Shown in pieces: positions 26,153-35,194 of a stretch of 64,000 bases of DNA. The notes under the pieces are model-generated. The model searched no databases, was not told the origin of the DNA, and was given only the letters and a program-made list of their open reading frames with translations. The stretch's first letter is position 1. Each line of letters begins with the position of its first letter. The DNA lies in assembly GCA_020638495.1 (NCBI GenBank), contig JACKIN010000004.1, positions 124,001-188,000 on the forward strand, written 5' to 3'. This DNA comes from Geminicoccaceae bacterium (GTDB lineage Bacteria > Pseudomonadota > Alphaproteobacteria > Geminicoccales > Geminicoccaceae). A program made the position numbers and the translations under genes.

Positions 26153-28591
26153 ATGAGGAGGTGCTATCAGGCAATTTTGATCGCGCTTGCGGGCTCACTG
26201 CTGCTGCCGGGCCTCGCCGGGGCGACCTCGGCCTGCGACGGGCTGATCGGCACCTGGTGGTGGCCGGATGGCAGCCGGGTCACCCTGCGCGACGACTTCC
26301 TGCTCGAGGCCCGGACCGCCGCCGGAGGGCCGCCGGTGCTGACCGGCGACTGGTATTGCGATCCCGACGACCGGAGCGTGCTCATCGAGTGGGAGAACGG
26401 CCTGACCGAGACCGTGCCCCTCTCGGCCGACGGCCGGCGCCTCGAGGGCCGCGGTCGCGAGGGCGCCGCCGCCTCGACCGGCGGCGCAGGCGCGGCTGAC
26501 GAGGCGCCGACGCCAGAGAGCATCGCCGCGGCGCAGGAGGCGGCGATCGACGAGGGCCTCGACGCCTACAACCGCGGCGACCACGCCACCGCCTATCGCC
26601 TTTTTCGACCGATCGCCGAGCTCGGCAATGCCCGGGCCCAGAACAATCTCGGCGCCCTCTACGACCAGGGCCACGGCGTGGCGCGGAACGATGCCGAGGC
26701 GGTCCTCTGGTTCCGGCGCTCGGCCGCGCAGGGCCACAGGCTCGGCCAGCACAACCTGGCGCGCCACCTGCTCGATGGCCGCGGCGTCGCGGTCGACATC
26801 GACGAGGCCGCCCGGCTCTTCCGACTCTCGGCCGAGCAGGGCCATGCGCCGGCGGCGAACGAGCTCGGCCGCCTGCACTACGACCGCCGGATCGCCGGCG
26901 CCGACGACGGCGAGGCCGTCAAATGGTTCCGCCGGGCGGCGCTCGCCGGCGACCCCTGGGCCCAGTTCAACCTCGGCCTCGCCTACGAGAACGGCCGGGG
27001 CGTGCTGCCCAACCCCGAAGCGGCCTGGCAGTGGTTCGGGAAATCGGCCGAAAGCCACGCGCCGGGCGACGAAGCCGCCGCCGCGACGGCGCGCGATCGC
27101 GTGCTCGCTTTGCTCAGCCGCGACGTGACGGCTGAAATCACCTTCAACGCCAGCCGAACCCAGACCGCCGACACCTACGACGTGCAGGCGGTGACCGCCT
27201 ACGAGATGCTGGCGGCGGGCGAGTACCGCCTCGCCCTCTTCGGCTTCAACCTCGCTTTGGCGGAAATGGAGGACCACGGCCAGACGACGGCCTGGAACTC
27301 GACCCTCGAGGACGTCTACTGGGCGCGCATCGAGGCGCTCACCGGACTCGGCCGGATCGAGGAGGCGGATGCGACCTGGCTGGCCCTCGCGCGCAACGAC
27401 TGGTGGACGATCTTCCTCGATCCCGAAACGGCGCTCGAGGTCACCAACCGCCTCCTGGCCCGCGAGCCCGACAACCCGGGATACCTGGCCTTGCGCGCCG
27501 AGGCCCATGCCGAGCTCGGCGACGATGTGGCCCGGTTCGCCGACGCCGACCGGCGGGTGGCGCTCGAGACCAACGACTACTTGCGGGCGGATGCGCTGCT
27601 CCAGCGCTCCGGGGCGCATGTCGCGCTGGGCCGCCCGGCGGAAGCCCTGGCGGACGCCGAGGCCGCGGTCGGGCTCGATCCGTCATCTGACAACCTGGCC
27701 CACCGTGCCGAGCGGCACCGCGCGCTCGGCCACGCGGCCGAGGCGCGCGACGACTACACGGCGGCGATCGAGGGACTGGCGGAAGACGACTGGCGCCTGG
27801 AAGACTACCGCCTCGCCCGGGCGAATCTCGCGGTCGAGCTGGGCGACCCGGCGGCAGCCCTGGTCGATCTCGATGCCGTCATTGCCGCGGACGGGGGTGT
27901 CGACGTCACCGAGCGCGCCCGGCTCGCGCTGCGAACCGAGGTGCTGGTGACCCTCGGCCTGGACGAGCGGGCAGCGGTGGACCTGGAGGAGCTGACCAAG
28001 CGCGACGCCGCGTTCGTCGAGACGGCGCTGCGGCCGAAGCTCGATGCGATCAGGGCGGAGCGTCCGTCGCCGTCGACGGACGCGCGCGACCCTGCGGCCG
28101 GCGGCCAGGCCTGGAAGCTGGGCGGCATGCTCGCCGTCGGCACGCTGCGCTACATGCTGTCGGGCGAAGCCGAGCCGCTCGACATCTGGCGGGCCGCGTC
28201 CGGCTTCGCCCAGACGCTCGGCCTGACGATCCCGCCCTTGCCAGAGCGCGGCGACACCGCGCGGGCCAACCTCGAGGCCGCGCTCGACTACCTGAAGACG
28301 GCCAACGGTGACACGGCGAACGCCATCCTGGTGCAGCACGACCCACGGACCGCCTACGTCTTCCGCCTCGCCGTCGATATCGGCGTGCTCGCCACGGTCC
28401 ACGGCTTCGCGCTCGATGAGCTCAACGCCCGCCTCGTCGACAGCGCCATCGTCGACGGCCTCTTCAGCGGCGTGCCGGAGGAGGTCTACCAGCCCTTCCT
28501 CGACGCCGTGACCAACGGCGCCGACCGGGCGACGCTCGACGCCGCCCTGCGCGAGCTCGACGAGAAGAGTGCGCGGTTCTTCGAGGGCTGA
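26153..28591 (+). CDS. Exported Sel1-repeat/TPR protein
   Basis: An 812-residue protein with a signal peptide (RRCYQAILIALAGSLLLPGLAGA). After a small beta-rich domain (GLIGTWWWPDGSRVTLRDDF, about 25-90, resembling lipocalin-like META/stress domains) come about four Sel1 repeats at about 160-315 (ARAQNNLGALYDQGHGVARND..., ...WFRRSAAQGH), then TPR-like repeats at about 340-610 and an unassigned helical C-terminus. It is probably a periplasmic scaffold. The ATG at 26153 is chosen because it opens the signal peptide, with AGAGAA nearby. Monocistronic. Function unknown. Confidence 0.82.
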   Translation: MRRCYQAILIALAGSLLLPGLAGATSACDGLIGTWWWPDGSRVTLRDDFLLEARTAAGGPPVLTGDWYCDPDDRSVLIEWENGLTETVPLSADGRRLEGRGREGAAASTGGAGAADEAPTPESIAAAQEAAIDEGLDAYNRGDHATAYRLFRPIAELGNARAQNNLGALYDQGHGVARNDAEAVLWFRRSAAQGHRLGQHNLARHLLDGRGVAVDIDEAARLFRLSAEQGHAPAANELGRLHYDRRIAGADDGEAVKWFRRAALAGDPWAQFNLGLAYENGRGVLPNPEAAWQWFGKSAESHAPGDEAAAATARDRVLALLSRDVTAEITFNASRTQTADTYDVQAVTAYEMLAAGEYRLALFGFNLALAEMEDHGQTTAWNSTLEDVYWARIEALTGLGRIEEADATWLALARNDWWTIFLDPETALEVTNRLLAREPDNPGYLALRAEAHAELGDDVARFADADRRVALETNDYLRADALLQRSGAHVALGRPAEALADAEAAVGLDPSSDNLAHRAERHRALGHAAEARDDYTAAIEGLAEDDWRLEDYRLARANLAVELGDPAAALVDLDAVIAADGGVDVTERARLALRTEVLVTLGLDERAAVDLEELTKRDAAFVETALRPKLDAIRAERPSPSTDARDPAAGGQAWKLGGMLAVGTLRYMLSGEAEPLDIWRAASGFAQTLGLTIPPLPERGDTARANLEAALDYLKTANGDTANAILVQHDPRTAYVFRLAVDIGVLATVHGFALDELNARLVDSAIVDGLFSGVPEEVYQPFLDAVTNGADRATLDAALRELDEKSARFFEG

Positions 28592-28600
28592 GGCCCGGGC

Positions 28601-29794
28601 TCAGCTCGCGCCCGGATGCTCGTCGAACCGCACCCGGTCGCAGCCGGCGAACCGCGCCACGCGCGCGAGCTCGGCCTCCAGCCGGCCCAGCCGGCCGCGG
28701 GTCGCGCGGATGCCCGGCTCCCACCAGAGCCGGCGGACGGCGAGCGTGCCGGTGCCGCGCTCGGCCCGCATGTCGATGCGGCCGACGAAGCGGTCGCCCT
28801 CGAGCAGCGGGAAGACGTAGTAGCCCCACCGCCGCTTGGCCTCGGGCACGAAGACCTCGATCCGGTAGTCGAAGTCGAAGAGGCGAAGCGCCCGGTCACG
28901 ATCACGGACCAGGGGGTCGAAGGGGCTGAGCACGCGGATGCGGGGCGGGGGTGCGAGATCGTCGCTGTGGAGATCCAGCAGCGCCGCATCGGCCAGCACC
29001 TTCCTCGGCGCCGAGCCGTCGGCCGATTCGATCGAGGTGATGACGGCGCCATGGGCGGCAGCCGCGCACCAGGTTCGGGCCTCGGCCGGCGTGACGATGC
29101 CCCAGAAGGCGGCGATCTCGCCCGAGGTGGCGAAGCCCAGCCGGTCGAGGGCGGCCCGGCAGGCCCAGTCGACCAGCGCCGCCTCGTCGATCCCGTCATG
29201 GCGGTGCGCCTCGGGGATGACCCGCTCGACGAGATCGTAGACCTTCTGGAAGCCGTCCCGCCGACAGACGGCGAGCCGGCCGGTGCGCCAGAGATATTCG
29301 AGCGCCTTCTTGGATGGATGCCACGCCCACCATCCCTGGCGGCGCGGCCGGTCGGGGTCGGGCTCGTTCAGCTCGCGGGCGAGCACGGGGCCGTGCCTCG
29401 CGATGTGCTCCAGCACGCCCTCGGCCTGCGCGTCGAAATCGTAACCGTGCCAGCGCTGCCAGCGGCCGCGCAGGCGCTCGGTCGTGCGGGCGAAGTGTCG
29501 CTGCCAGTAGGGATAGAAGGATGTGGGGATGATCGAGGCGTCATGCGTCCAGTGCTCGAAGAGCGCACGGTCCTTCTCGACCAGCGCCTTCAGGTGCCGG
29601 GGCTGGTAGGTCTGGCTGCGGCCGAGCAGGATCATGTGGTGGGCGCGCTCGACCGTGTTGATGCTGTCCACCTGGACGAAGCCCAGCCGGTCGATCGCCT
29701 CGAGCAGCCCGGCCTTGCCCAGCTTGCGGCCCGGCGGGTTGAGCAGGCCGTGGCGCTGCATGAAGACGCGGCGGGCGAGGCGGTTCTCGATCAT
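28601..29794 (-). CDS. Winged-helix DNA glycosylase, YcaQ/AlkZ-like family
   Basis: A 397-residue protein of the HTH_42 family, which includes E. coli YcaQ (interstrand crosslink glycosylase) and AlkZ. The family's catalytic Q-x-[QD] motif is present as QVD at 41-43 (GFVQVDSINTVERAHH). Other family segments are HWTHDASIIP, WHGYDFDAQ, LSPFDPLVRDRDR and the C-terminal R-x-L-W-x-E-P-G. It is predicted to remove bulky or crosslinked bases from DNA. It lies nine bases from the convergent Sel1 gene and 68 bp after the ABC permease on the same strand. Lesion specificity is not known. Confidence 0.85.
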   Translation of the reverse strand: MIENRLARRVFMQRHGLLNPPGRKLGKAGLLEAIDRLGFVQVDSINTVERAHHMILLGRSQTYQPRHLKALVEKDRALFEHWTHDASIIPTSFYPYWQRHFARTTERLRGRWQRWHGYDFDAQAEGVLEHIARHGPVLARELNEPDPDRPRRQGWWAWHPSKKALEYLWRTGRLAVCRRDGFQKVYDLVERVIPEAHRHDGIDEAALVDWACRAALDRLGFATSGEIAAFWGIVTPAEARTWCAAAAHGAVITSIESADGSAPRKVLADAALLDLHSDDLAPPPRIRVLSPFDPLVRDRDRALRLFDFDYRIEVFVPEAKRRWGYYVFPLLEGDRFVGRIDMRAERGTGTLAVRRLWWEPGIRATRGRLGRLEAELARVARFAGCDRVRFDEHPGAS

Positions 29795-29861
29795 GCCGAG
29801 GCTCGCCCCTCGCCGTGTCGTCGCTGCGTGCCTGCCGCCATCGATTCCGGTCGTTCGGCCC

Positions 29862-30713
29862 TCAGCCCTTGACCGCGCCGGCGGTCAGGCCCTGGACCAG
29901 GTAGCGCTGGATGAAGGCGAAGAAGATGCAGGCCGGGATCAGCGCCAGCACGGCGGCCGCCATCATCTGCCCCCAGTCCACGGAGAACTTCGAGACGAAG
30001 GAGAGGAGACCCACCGGGAAGGTCATCTTCGCCTCGCTGTTGATCAGCATGAGGCAGAAGAGCAGCTCCGACCAGGCGGCGGTGAAGACGAAGCCGAGCG
30101 TCGCCCCCATGCCCGGCAGGGTGAGCGGCAGGATGACCCGGATCAGCGCCTGCGGCCGCGTGCAGCCGTCGATCATCGCCGCCTCCTCGAGCTCCTTGGG
30201 GATGCCCTCGAGGAAGGACTGCATGAGGAAGGTGGCGAAGGGCGTGTTGAAGGCCGTGTAGACAATGATCAGGCCGATCAGGGAGTCGGTTAGGCCAAGG
30301 GGCGTCATCAGCCGGTAGATCGGCGCGATCAGCAGCACGAGCGGGAACATCTGCGTCAGCAGCATGACGAAGACGATGGCCGCCCGGCCCTTGAAGGCGA
30401 AGCGCGAGAAGGCGTAGCCGGCAGCGCTGGCGATGGCCGTGACCGCGATGGCGGTGCCGAAGGAGACGATCACCGAGTTCCTGAAGAAGGCCGGAAAATT
30501 GCTCGCCAGCAGCACCTTGGAAAAGTTGTCGAAGGTGAAGGACGAGGGCCAGAGGCGGACCCCTTCGGAATAGAGCAGGGCTTCGGGCGTCACCGCGATC
30601 TTGATGAGCCAGTAGACCGGGAAGAGGGCGACGAGAAGATAGAGCAGGATGCCGAGCCGGTGGCCGAGGGCCAAGGCGAGCTGGTGGTGCAGCGGCCGGG
30701 TGAAGCTCGTCAT
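29862..30713 (-). CDS. Carbohydrate ABC transporter permease (MalG-like)
   Basis: A 283-residue inner-membrane permease with about six helices and the EAA loop LEEAAMIDGCTRPQALIRVILPL near residue 190, which docks the ATPase. MalG-type proteins form a heterodimer with a MalF-type partner. Its ATG overlaps the TGA of the upstream permease (ATGA at 30710-30713). No ATPase gene is next to it, so a shared MalK-type ATPase is likely used. Substrate not determined, probably a sugar or polyol. Confidence 0.93.
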   Translation of the reverse strand: MTSFTRPLHHQLALALGHRLGILLYLLVALFPVYWLIKIAVTPEALLYSEGVRLWPSSFTFDNFSKVLLASNFPAFFRNSVIVSFGTAIAVTAIASAAGYAFSRFAFKGRAAIVFVMLLTQMFPLVLLIAPIYRLMTPLGLTDSLIGLIIVYTAFNTPFATFLMQSFLEGIPKELEEAAMIDGCTRPQALIRVILPLTLPGMGATLGFVFTAAWSELLFCLMLINSEAKMTFPVGLLSFVSKFSVDWGQMMAAAVLALIPACIFFAFIQRYLVQGLTAGAVKG

Positions 30714-31618
30714 GCCGTGCTCCGGAAGACCTTGCGCATCTGGTGGAGCAGCACGGCATAGAGGAAGAGCAGGAGCAAGAGCGCCATGGCGATGGCCGAA
30801 GCATAGCCGAAGTCGAGCTTCCGATAGGCGGTCGTGAAGATGTACGAGGGCAGGATCTGCGTGGCGTTGGCCGGGCCGCCATTCGTCATGACGATGATGA
30901 GATCGGCGAAGTTGGCGATCCAGATGGTCCGCAGCAGCACGGTGATGGCGATCATCGGCGCCAGATAGGGCAGCGTCACCTGGACGAAGCCCTGCCAGGC
31001 CGTGGCGCCGTCGATGGCGGCGGATTCGTACATCTCGCTCGGGATGGCCTGCAGGGCGGCGAGCAGGGTGATGGCGAAGAAGGGCACGCCGAACCAGACA
31101 TTGGCGGCAATGGGCCCCCACATGGCGAGGTCGGGGTTGCCCAGGATGTTGTAGGGCTCCTCGAGGATGCCCATGGCGAAGAGCCAGTGCGGGACCGGAC
31201 CGATCACCGGGTTGAGCAGCCAGGCGAAGGTCAGGCCCGAGAGGAAGGTCGGCACGGCCCAGGGCAGGAAGACCACGGCCTGGACGAGCCGCTTGCCCCA
31301 GAAGGCGCGGTTGAGCAGCATCGCCAAGCCGAGGCCGAAAAGGAACTGCAGCGCCACCGAGCCCACCGTCCACCAGACGGTGTTGACGAGCGCGACGCGG
31401 AAATTCTTGTCGCCGGCCAGGGTCTCGAAGTTCTTCAGCCCCACCCAGCCGCCGGCGAGCGGGTTGAGCAGGCGAATGTCCTGGAAAGCGTAGGTGAAGC
31501 CGACGACGAGCGGCACGAACATGACCAGCCCGAGCATCACGAGCGCCGGCGAGAGATAGACCCAGGGCTCGAGTGCCAGGGCGAGCCGACCGGTGCCCCG
31601 GCCGGCCCGCCCCGTCAT
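30710..31618 (-). CDS. Carbohydrate ABC transporter permease (MalF-like)
   Basis: A 302-residue permease with about six helices and an EAA loop YESAAIDGATAWQGFVQVTLPYL near residue 200. It begins 8 bp after the binding-protein gene and overlaps the next permease by four bases, so the three genes form an operon. The N-terminal LALALEPWVYLSPALVMLGLVMFVPL is typical of the UgpA/MalF group. Confidence 0.93.
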   Translation of the reverse strand: MTGRAGRGTGRLALALEPWVYLSPALVMLGLVMFVPLVVGFTYAFQDIRLLNPLAGGWVGLKNFETLAGDKNFRVALVNTVWWTVGSVALQFLFGLGLAMLLNRAFWGKRLVQAVVFLPWAVPTFLSGLTFAWLLNPVIGPVPHWLFAMGILEEPYNILGNPDLAMWGPIAANVWFGVPFFAITLLAALQAIPSEMYESAAIDGATAWQGFVQVTLPYLAPMIAITVLLRTIWIANFADLIIVMTNGGPANATQILPSYIFTTAYRKLDFGYASAIAMALLLLLFLYAVLLHQMRKVFRSTA

Positions 31619-31626
31619 GGGCCCCG

Positions 31627-32886
31627 CTACTGTGCTGCCAGCCACTTCTGCTGGGCCGGGGTCAGGTAGTCGGCCCACTCGGTGGCGACCTCCTCGGCGG
31701 TGCGCTGGCCGAGCAGCGCCTCCTGGCCGCCCTGGATCGAGACGACGTCGGCGAAGTAGCCGAACTCCTCGAGATAGGTCGGCATCGAGGTGGGCTCCCA
31801 GCGATCGTCGTTGATCTCGACGAACCAGCCCTCGAAGTTCGGCCCGGTGAAGAACGGATCCTGCTCCGCCCCCACATGGATCGGGATGACGCCGACGAAT
31901 TTCGACCATTCGAGGTTCATCTCGCGCGACGACAGATGCGCGATCAGGTCGAAGGCGACGTCCTTGTGCTCCGAGGCCTCGAAGATCGACCAGCCGGCAT
32001 AGCCGATGGTGGGAAAGGACTTGCCGGCCGGGCCGAGCGGCATGGGGGCGACGGCGAAGTCCTCCGCCGGCATCCGCTCCTTGATGGCGATCAGCGCATC
32101 CGGGTCCTGGTCGAGCATGGCGCAGGTGCCCGAATAGAAGCCGGCGACGATCTCGTTGAAGCCCCAGTTGACGCTGTCCCGGGGCACCAGGCCGTTCTGG
32201 TACATGTCGACGATGAACTGCAGGCCCTCGATCGCCTTGGGGTCGTCGAGCGTCGAGGTGCCGTCCTCGTTGAAGTACTTGTTCTCGCCCAGGAAGTTCA
32301 GCATCATCATGATGTAGCCGTTGGTCGCGCCCGGCCCGCCGCGCAGGCAATAGCCGTACTTGCCGTCGAGCTCGGCGATCTTGGCGGAAAAGTCGTAGAA
32401 CTCCTGCAGCGTCTCGGGTGCGCGGTCGAGCCCGGCCTCGGCGAAGAGCTTCTTGTTCCAGAACATGGCCCGCAGATAGAAGCCGTAAGGAATCATGTGG
32501 GTCTGGCCCGAGATGACGCTGCCGAACGACTTGGTCGCATCGGTCAGCTCGGCCGTGCCGTCCCACTCGGCGAGAAAAGGCGTCAGATCGACGAGCTGGC
32601 CCGCATTGGCATAGAGCGAGAGCCAGCGATCCGGCATCTCCACCACGTCCGGTGTCTGCCCGCCCTGCACCATGGTGGCGAGCCGCTCGAAGGCCTGGCC
32701 CCAGGGCAAAGACGTGATCTCGACGGTGACACCCGGGTTGGCCGCCTCGAACTGGTCGACCATGGCCCGCAATTGCTCGGTCCTGGGCGGGCTCGTGATC
32801 ACCTCGACCAGGCTCAGCGTCTGGGCCGAGGCCCCGCCGGCACCCGTCAGAAGTGCCACTGTCGCCGCCAATGTCAGCTTGCGCAT
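31627..32886 (-). CDS. ABC transporter sugar-binding protein
   Basis: A 419-residue precursor (signal peptide ending GGASAQ) of the extracellular solute-binding family 1: ANPGVTVEITSLPWGQAFERLATMVQGGQTPDVVEMP, then FYLRAMFWNKKLFAEAGLD and GGPGATNGYIMMML. It captures a carbohydrate in the periplasm for the two downstream permeases. The ATG at 32886 has GGGAGGA five bases upstream. The gene is divergent from arsR across 145 bp; one ArsR-type palindrome (32984-32999) lies in that gap and could also affect this promoter. Confidence 0.92.
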   Translation of the reverse strand: MRKLTLAATVALLTGAGGASAQTLSLVEVITSPPRTEQLRAMVDQFEAANPGVTVEITSLPWGQAFERLATMVQGGQTPDVVEMPDRWLSLYANAGQLVDLTPFLAEWDGTAELTDATKSFGSVISGQTHMIPYGFYLRAMFWNKKLFAEAGLDRAPETLQEFYDFSAKIAELDGKYGYCLRGGPGATNGYIMMMLNFLGENKYFNEDGTSTLDDPKAIEGLQFIVDMYQNGLVPRDSVNWGFNEIVAGFYSGTCAMLDQDPDALIAIKERMPAEDFAVAPMPLGPAGKSFPTIGYAGWSIFEASEHKDVAFDLIAHLSSREMNLEWSKFVGVIPIHVGAEQDPFFTGPNFEGWFVEINDDRWEPTSMPTYLEEFGYFADVVSIQGGQEALLGQRTAEEVATEWADYLTPAQQKWLAAQ

Positions 32887-32983
32887 GAAGTCCTCCCTTG
32901 CACGATCGGTTGGCGAAAGATGTGCGCGATTTCCCGCATTTGGTCCAGCGCGGGGTTGCGGTGCCAGCCGCCACGAAATGCAT

Positions 32984-32999
32984 TCAACCGATTGGTTGA
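32984..32999. promoter_or_regulatory. Palindromic operator TCAACC-N4-GGTTGA, upstream copy
   Basis: A perfect 16-bp dyad with spacer GATT. Its right arm contains the first bases of the arsR -35 hexamer (TTGACT, 32996-33001). An identical-arm copy lies 40 bp away at 33024-33039. Pattern and place fit an ArsR-family repressor site. Confidence 0.8.
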
Positions 33000-33024
33000 C
33001 TCTTCGTCGGCCCTTGCTCATACT
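32996..33024 (+). promoter_or_regulatory. Candidate arsR promoter
   Basis: TTGACT at 32996-33001, a 17-bp spacer and CATACT at 33019-33024 match the sigma-70 consensus at five and four of six positions. A transcript starting six to eight bases later would begin at or next to the ATG of arsR (33032), and no Shine-Dalgarno sequence is present, suggesting a leaderless message. Confidence 0.6.
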
Positions 33025-33039
33025 CAACCACATGGTTGA
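33024..33039. promoter_or_regulatory. Palindromic operator TCAACC-N4-GGTTGA, copy over the arsR start
   Basis: A second perfect dyad with spacer ACAT. It covers the last base of the -10 hexamer, the predicted transcription start and the arsR start codon. Binding here would block transcription, so autorepression is expected. Confidence 0.8.
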
Positions 33040-33394
33040 ACTTCACGCAGCGCAGCTCGATGCCGTCTTCCATGCCCTCGGCGATGCCACCAGGCGGCGG
33101 ATGCTGCGCGAGCTCGCCGATGGCGAGGAGCGGACGGTCGGCCAGCTCGCGGCACCCTTCGCCATCTCGCTCCAGGCGGCGTCCAAGCACCTCAAGGTCC
33201 TGGAGAAGGCCGGCATGGTTCGTCGCGAGGTGCGAGGCCGCACCCATCACTGCCGGCTCGACCCCGGCCCGCTCGCCACCGCCCACGAGTGGCTGGCCTT
33301 CTACGAGCGCTTCTGGACCGATCGCCTCGACGTGCTCGAACGCCTGCTGCGCGCCGAGGATGCGCAAAAAACCCCGAAGGGAGACGACCGATGA
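33032..33394 (+). CDS. ArsR-family metalloregulator-like repressor
   Basis: A 120-residue winged-helix protein: DAVFHALGDATRRRMLRELADGEERTVGQLAAPFAISLQAASKHLKVLEKAGMVRREVRGR, the ArsR DNA-binding domain with recognition helix SLQAASKHLKVLEKA. There is no CxC/CxxC metal motif in the helix, placing it with the SdpR-like, non-metal group that is usually paired with an SRPBCC protein. The start is the ATG at 33032, inside its own operator and with no ribosome site. Its stop overlaps the next ATG (ATGA). Confidence 0.93.
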   Translation: MVELHAAQLDAVFHALGDATRRRMLRELADGEERTVGQLAAPFAISLQAASKHLKVLEKAGMVRREVRGRTHHCRLDPGPLATAHEWLAFYERFWTDRLDVLERLLRAEDAQKTPKGDDR

Positions 33395-33924
33395 CCGAGC
33401 TTTCGACCCTCGACCCCCATGGCGTCCTGGTCGAGCCCACCACGCTCAGGATCCAGCGCCTCCTGCCCGGCCCGATCGAGCGGGTCTGGGCCTTCCTCAC
33501 CGAGAGCGACCTGCGCCGCAAATGGCTGGCCGCGGGCGAGATGGAGATGCGGGTGGGCGCACCCTTCGCGCTCACCTGGCGCAACGACCAGCTCAACGAC
33601 CCGCCGAGCGCGCGGCCCGAAGGCTTTCCGGAGGAGCATCACATGGCGAGCCGGATCACCGAGCTCGATCCACCGCGCAAGCTCGCCTTCACCTGGGGCA
33701 GGAGCGGCAGCGTCGCCATCGAGCTGGAGCCGAAGGGCAGGGACGTGCTGCTCACCCTAATCCATCGCCGCCTGCCGGACCGCGACACCCTCCTGAAGGT
33801 CAGCGCCGGCTGGCACATGCATCTCGACATCCTGGTCGCCCGCGCCTCCGGCAAGGCGCCGGCCCCCTTCTGGGATGGCTGGACCCGCCTCAAGGACGAG
33901 TACGACCGCCGCCTCCCGGCCTGA
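33391..33924 (+). CDS. SRPBCC (Aha1-like/START) family protein
   Basis: A 177-residue protein of the activator-of-Hsp90-like SRPBCC group: LRIQRLLPGPIERVWAFLTESDLRRKWLAAGEMEM at the N-terminus, then PPRKLAFTWG and a C-terminal WDGWTRLKDEYD helix. The fold binds hydrophobic ligands in a cavity. It is coupled to arsR by a four-base overlap, a very common pairing in which the SRPBCC protein may sense or handle the ligand. Ligand unknown. Confidence 0.9.
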   Translation: MTELSTLDPHGVLVEPTTLRIQRLLPGPIERVWAFLTESDLRRKWLAAGEMEMRVGAPFALTWRNDQLNDPPSARPEGFPEEHHMASRITELDPPRKLAFTWGRSGSVAIELEPKGRDVLLTLIHRRLPDRDTLLKVSAGWHMHLDILVARASGKAPAPFWDGWTRLKDEYDRRLPA

Positions 33925-33951
33925 CGTCTCGCGAGGGCAGGGCGCCGCCGG

Positions 33952-35118
33952 CTACTGCCCGGCGGCGCCGAGCCCTTCCGCCAGGTCGGCGATCAGCTCG
34001 GCCGGGTCCTCGAGGCCGACATGCAGCCGGACGAGCCGCGGCGAGACGCCGAAATCGACGAGGCTGTTGTGCTCGCCGGCCTGGCGCAGCCCCACCGCCG
34101 CCGGAAAGACGAGGCTCTCGTGGCCGCCCCAGCTCACGCCCAGCCGAAAGAGACGGAGTGTGTCGCAGAAGCGGGTGACGTCGACGTTCTCGGCCAGCTC
34201 GATGCTGAAGAGGCTCGAGGTCCCGGCGAGGCCCTGCCGGTTGCCGAGCCCCGGGTGGTTGACCTTCGCGACCTCCGGCCGCTCGCGGAGCCATCTTGCC
34301 ACCTGTAGCGCGCTCGCCTCCTGGCGCTTCAACCGCAATTCCAGCGTGCGCAGGCCGCGCAGCAGGAGGAAGGCCTCGAACGGGGCCAGCTTGCCGCCGA
34401 GGAAGGGGTAGGTGAGACGGTTGATGCGGTCCAGATGCGCACGGGCGCCGCAGACCACGCCGGCCACGGTGTCGCTGTGGCCGGAGATGTACTTGCTCGC
34501 CGAATGCAGGACGAGGTCGACGCCTGACTTGTGCGGCTGCTGGAAGAGCGGCGTCGCCCAGCTGTTGTCGATGACGCTGACCGCACCGGCTGCTCTGGCC
34601 AGCGCTGCCTGGGCCGCCACGTCGTGAGTCTCGAAGACGACGCTGGTCGGGCTCTCGAGGTAGAGCAGCTTCGCCCCCTCGACGGCCCGCGCCACCGCAT
34701 CGAGGTCCCGCCCGTCGACGAATTCGACGGTGATGCCGAGGCGCGGCAGGAGGCGGCGAAAGAGCCGGTACGCATCCGGGTAGCAGTGGCGCACCGCCAC
34801 CATGCGGTCGCCCGCCTCGAGGAAGGCCAGGACCGTGCTGCTGATCGCCGCCATGCCGGAGGCGAAGCCGCGCGCCGCCGCGGTGCCCTCGAGGGCGGCC
34901 AGCTTCGCCTCGAAGGCCATGACCGTCGGGTTGTCGCCCCGGCTGTAGATCGCCTGGCGACGCTCGCCGGCGAAGACCGCCTCCATGGCGGCCACGCTCT
35001 CGAAGGTGAAGAGCGAGGTCTGGAAGATCGGCGGCACCACCGGCCCGCCGGCGCCGAGGTCGAAGGCGGCGAGGTCGTCATGGGCGAGGAGCGTGGCGGC
35101 GGTGGTGGGGTCGGTCAC
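33952..35118 (-). CDS. Cys/Met-metabolism PLP-dependent lyase (cystathionine beta-lyase-like)
   Basis: A 388-residue fold-type I enzyme of the Cys/Met family. It has YSRGDNPTV (phosphate-binding Tyr/Arg), FASGMAAISS, the cofactor Asp in VIDNSWATPLFQQP and the PLP lysine in HSASKYISGHSD near residue 208. SWATPLFQQPH resembles the bacterial cystathionine beta-lyase group, but cystathionine gamma-synthase or methionine gamma-lyase activity cannot be excluded. The start is a GTG at 35118 with GAGAGGA upstream. Monocistronic, convergent with the SRPBCC gene. Confidence 0.87.
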   Translation of the reverse strand: MTDPTTAATLLAHDDLAAFDLGAGGPVVPPIFQTSLFTFESVAAMEAVFAGERRQAIYSRGDNPTVMAFEAKLAALEGTAAARGFASGMAAISSTVLAFLEAGDRMVAVRHCYPDAYRLFRRLLPRLGITVEFVDGRDLDAVARAVEGAKLLYLESPTSVVFETHDVAAQAALARAAGAVSVIDNSWATPLFQQPHKSGVDLVLHSASKYISGHSDTVAGVVCGARAHLDRINRLTYPFLGGKLAPFEAFLLLRGLRTLELRLKRQEASALQVARWLRERPEVAKVNHPGLGNRQGLAGTSSLFSIELAENVDVTRFCDTLRLFRLGVSWGGHESLVFPAAVGLRQAGEHNSLVDFGVSPRLVRLHVGLEDPAELIADLAEGLGAAGQ

Positions 35119-35194
35119 GGGCGGCGGGTCCTCTCCGGGGGAAGGCCCGTGCTTAGCAGGCGGGGCGGTGGCCTGCCACGGGACAACGCTGCCG

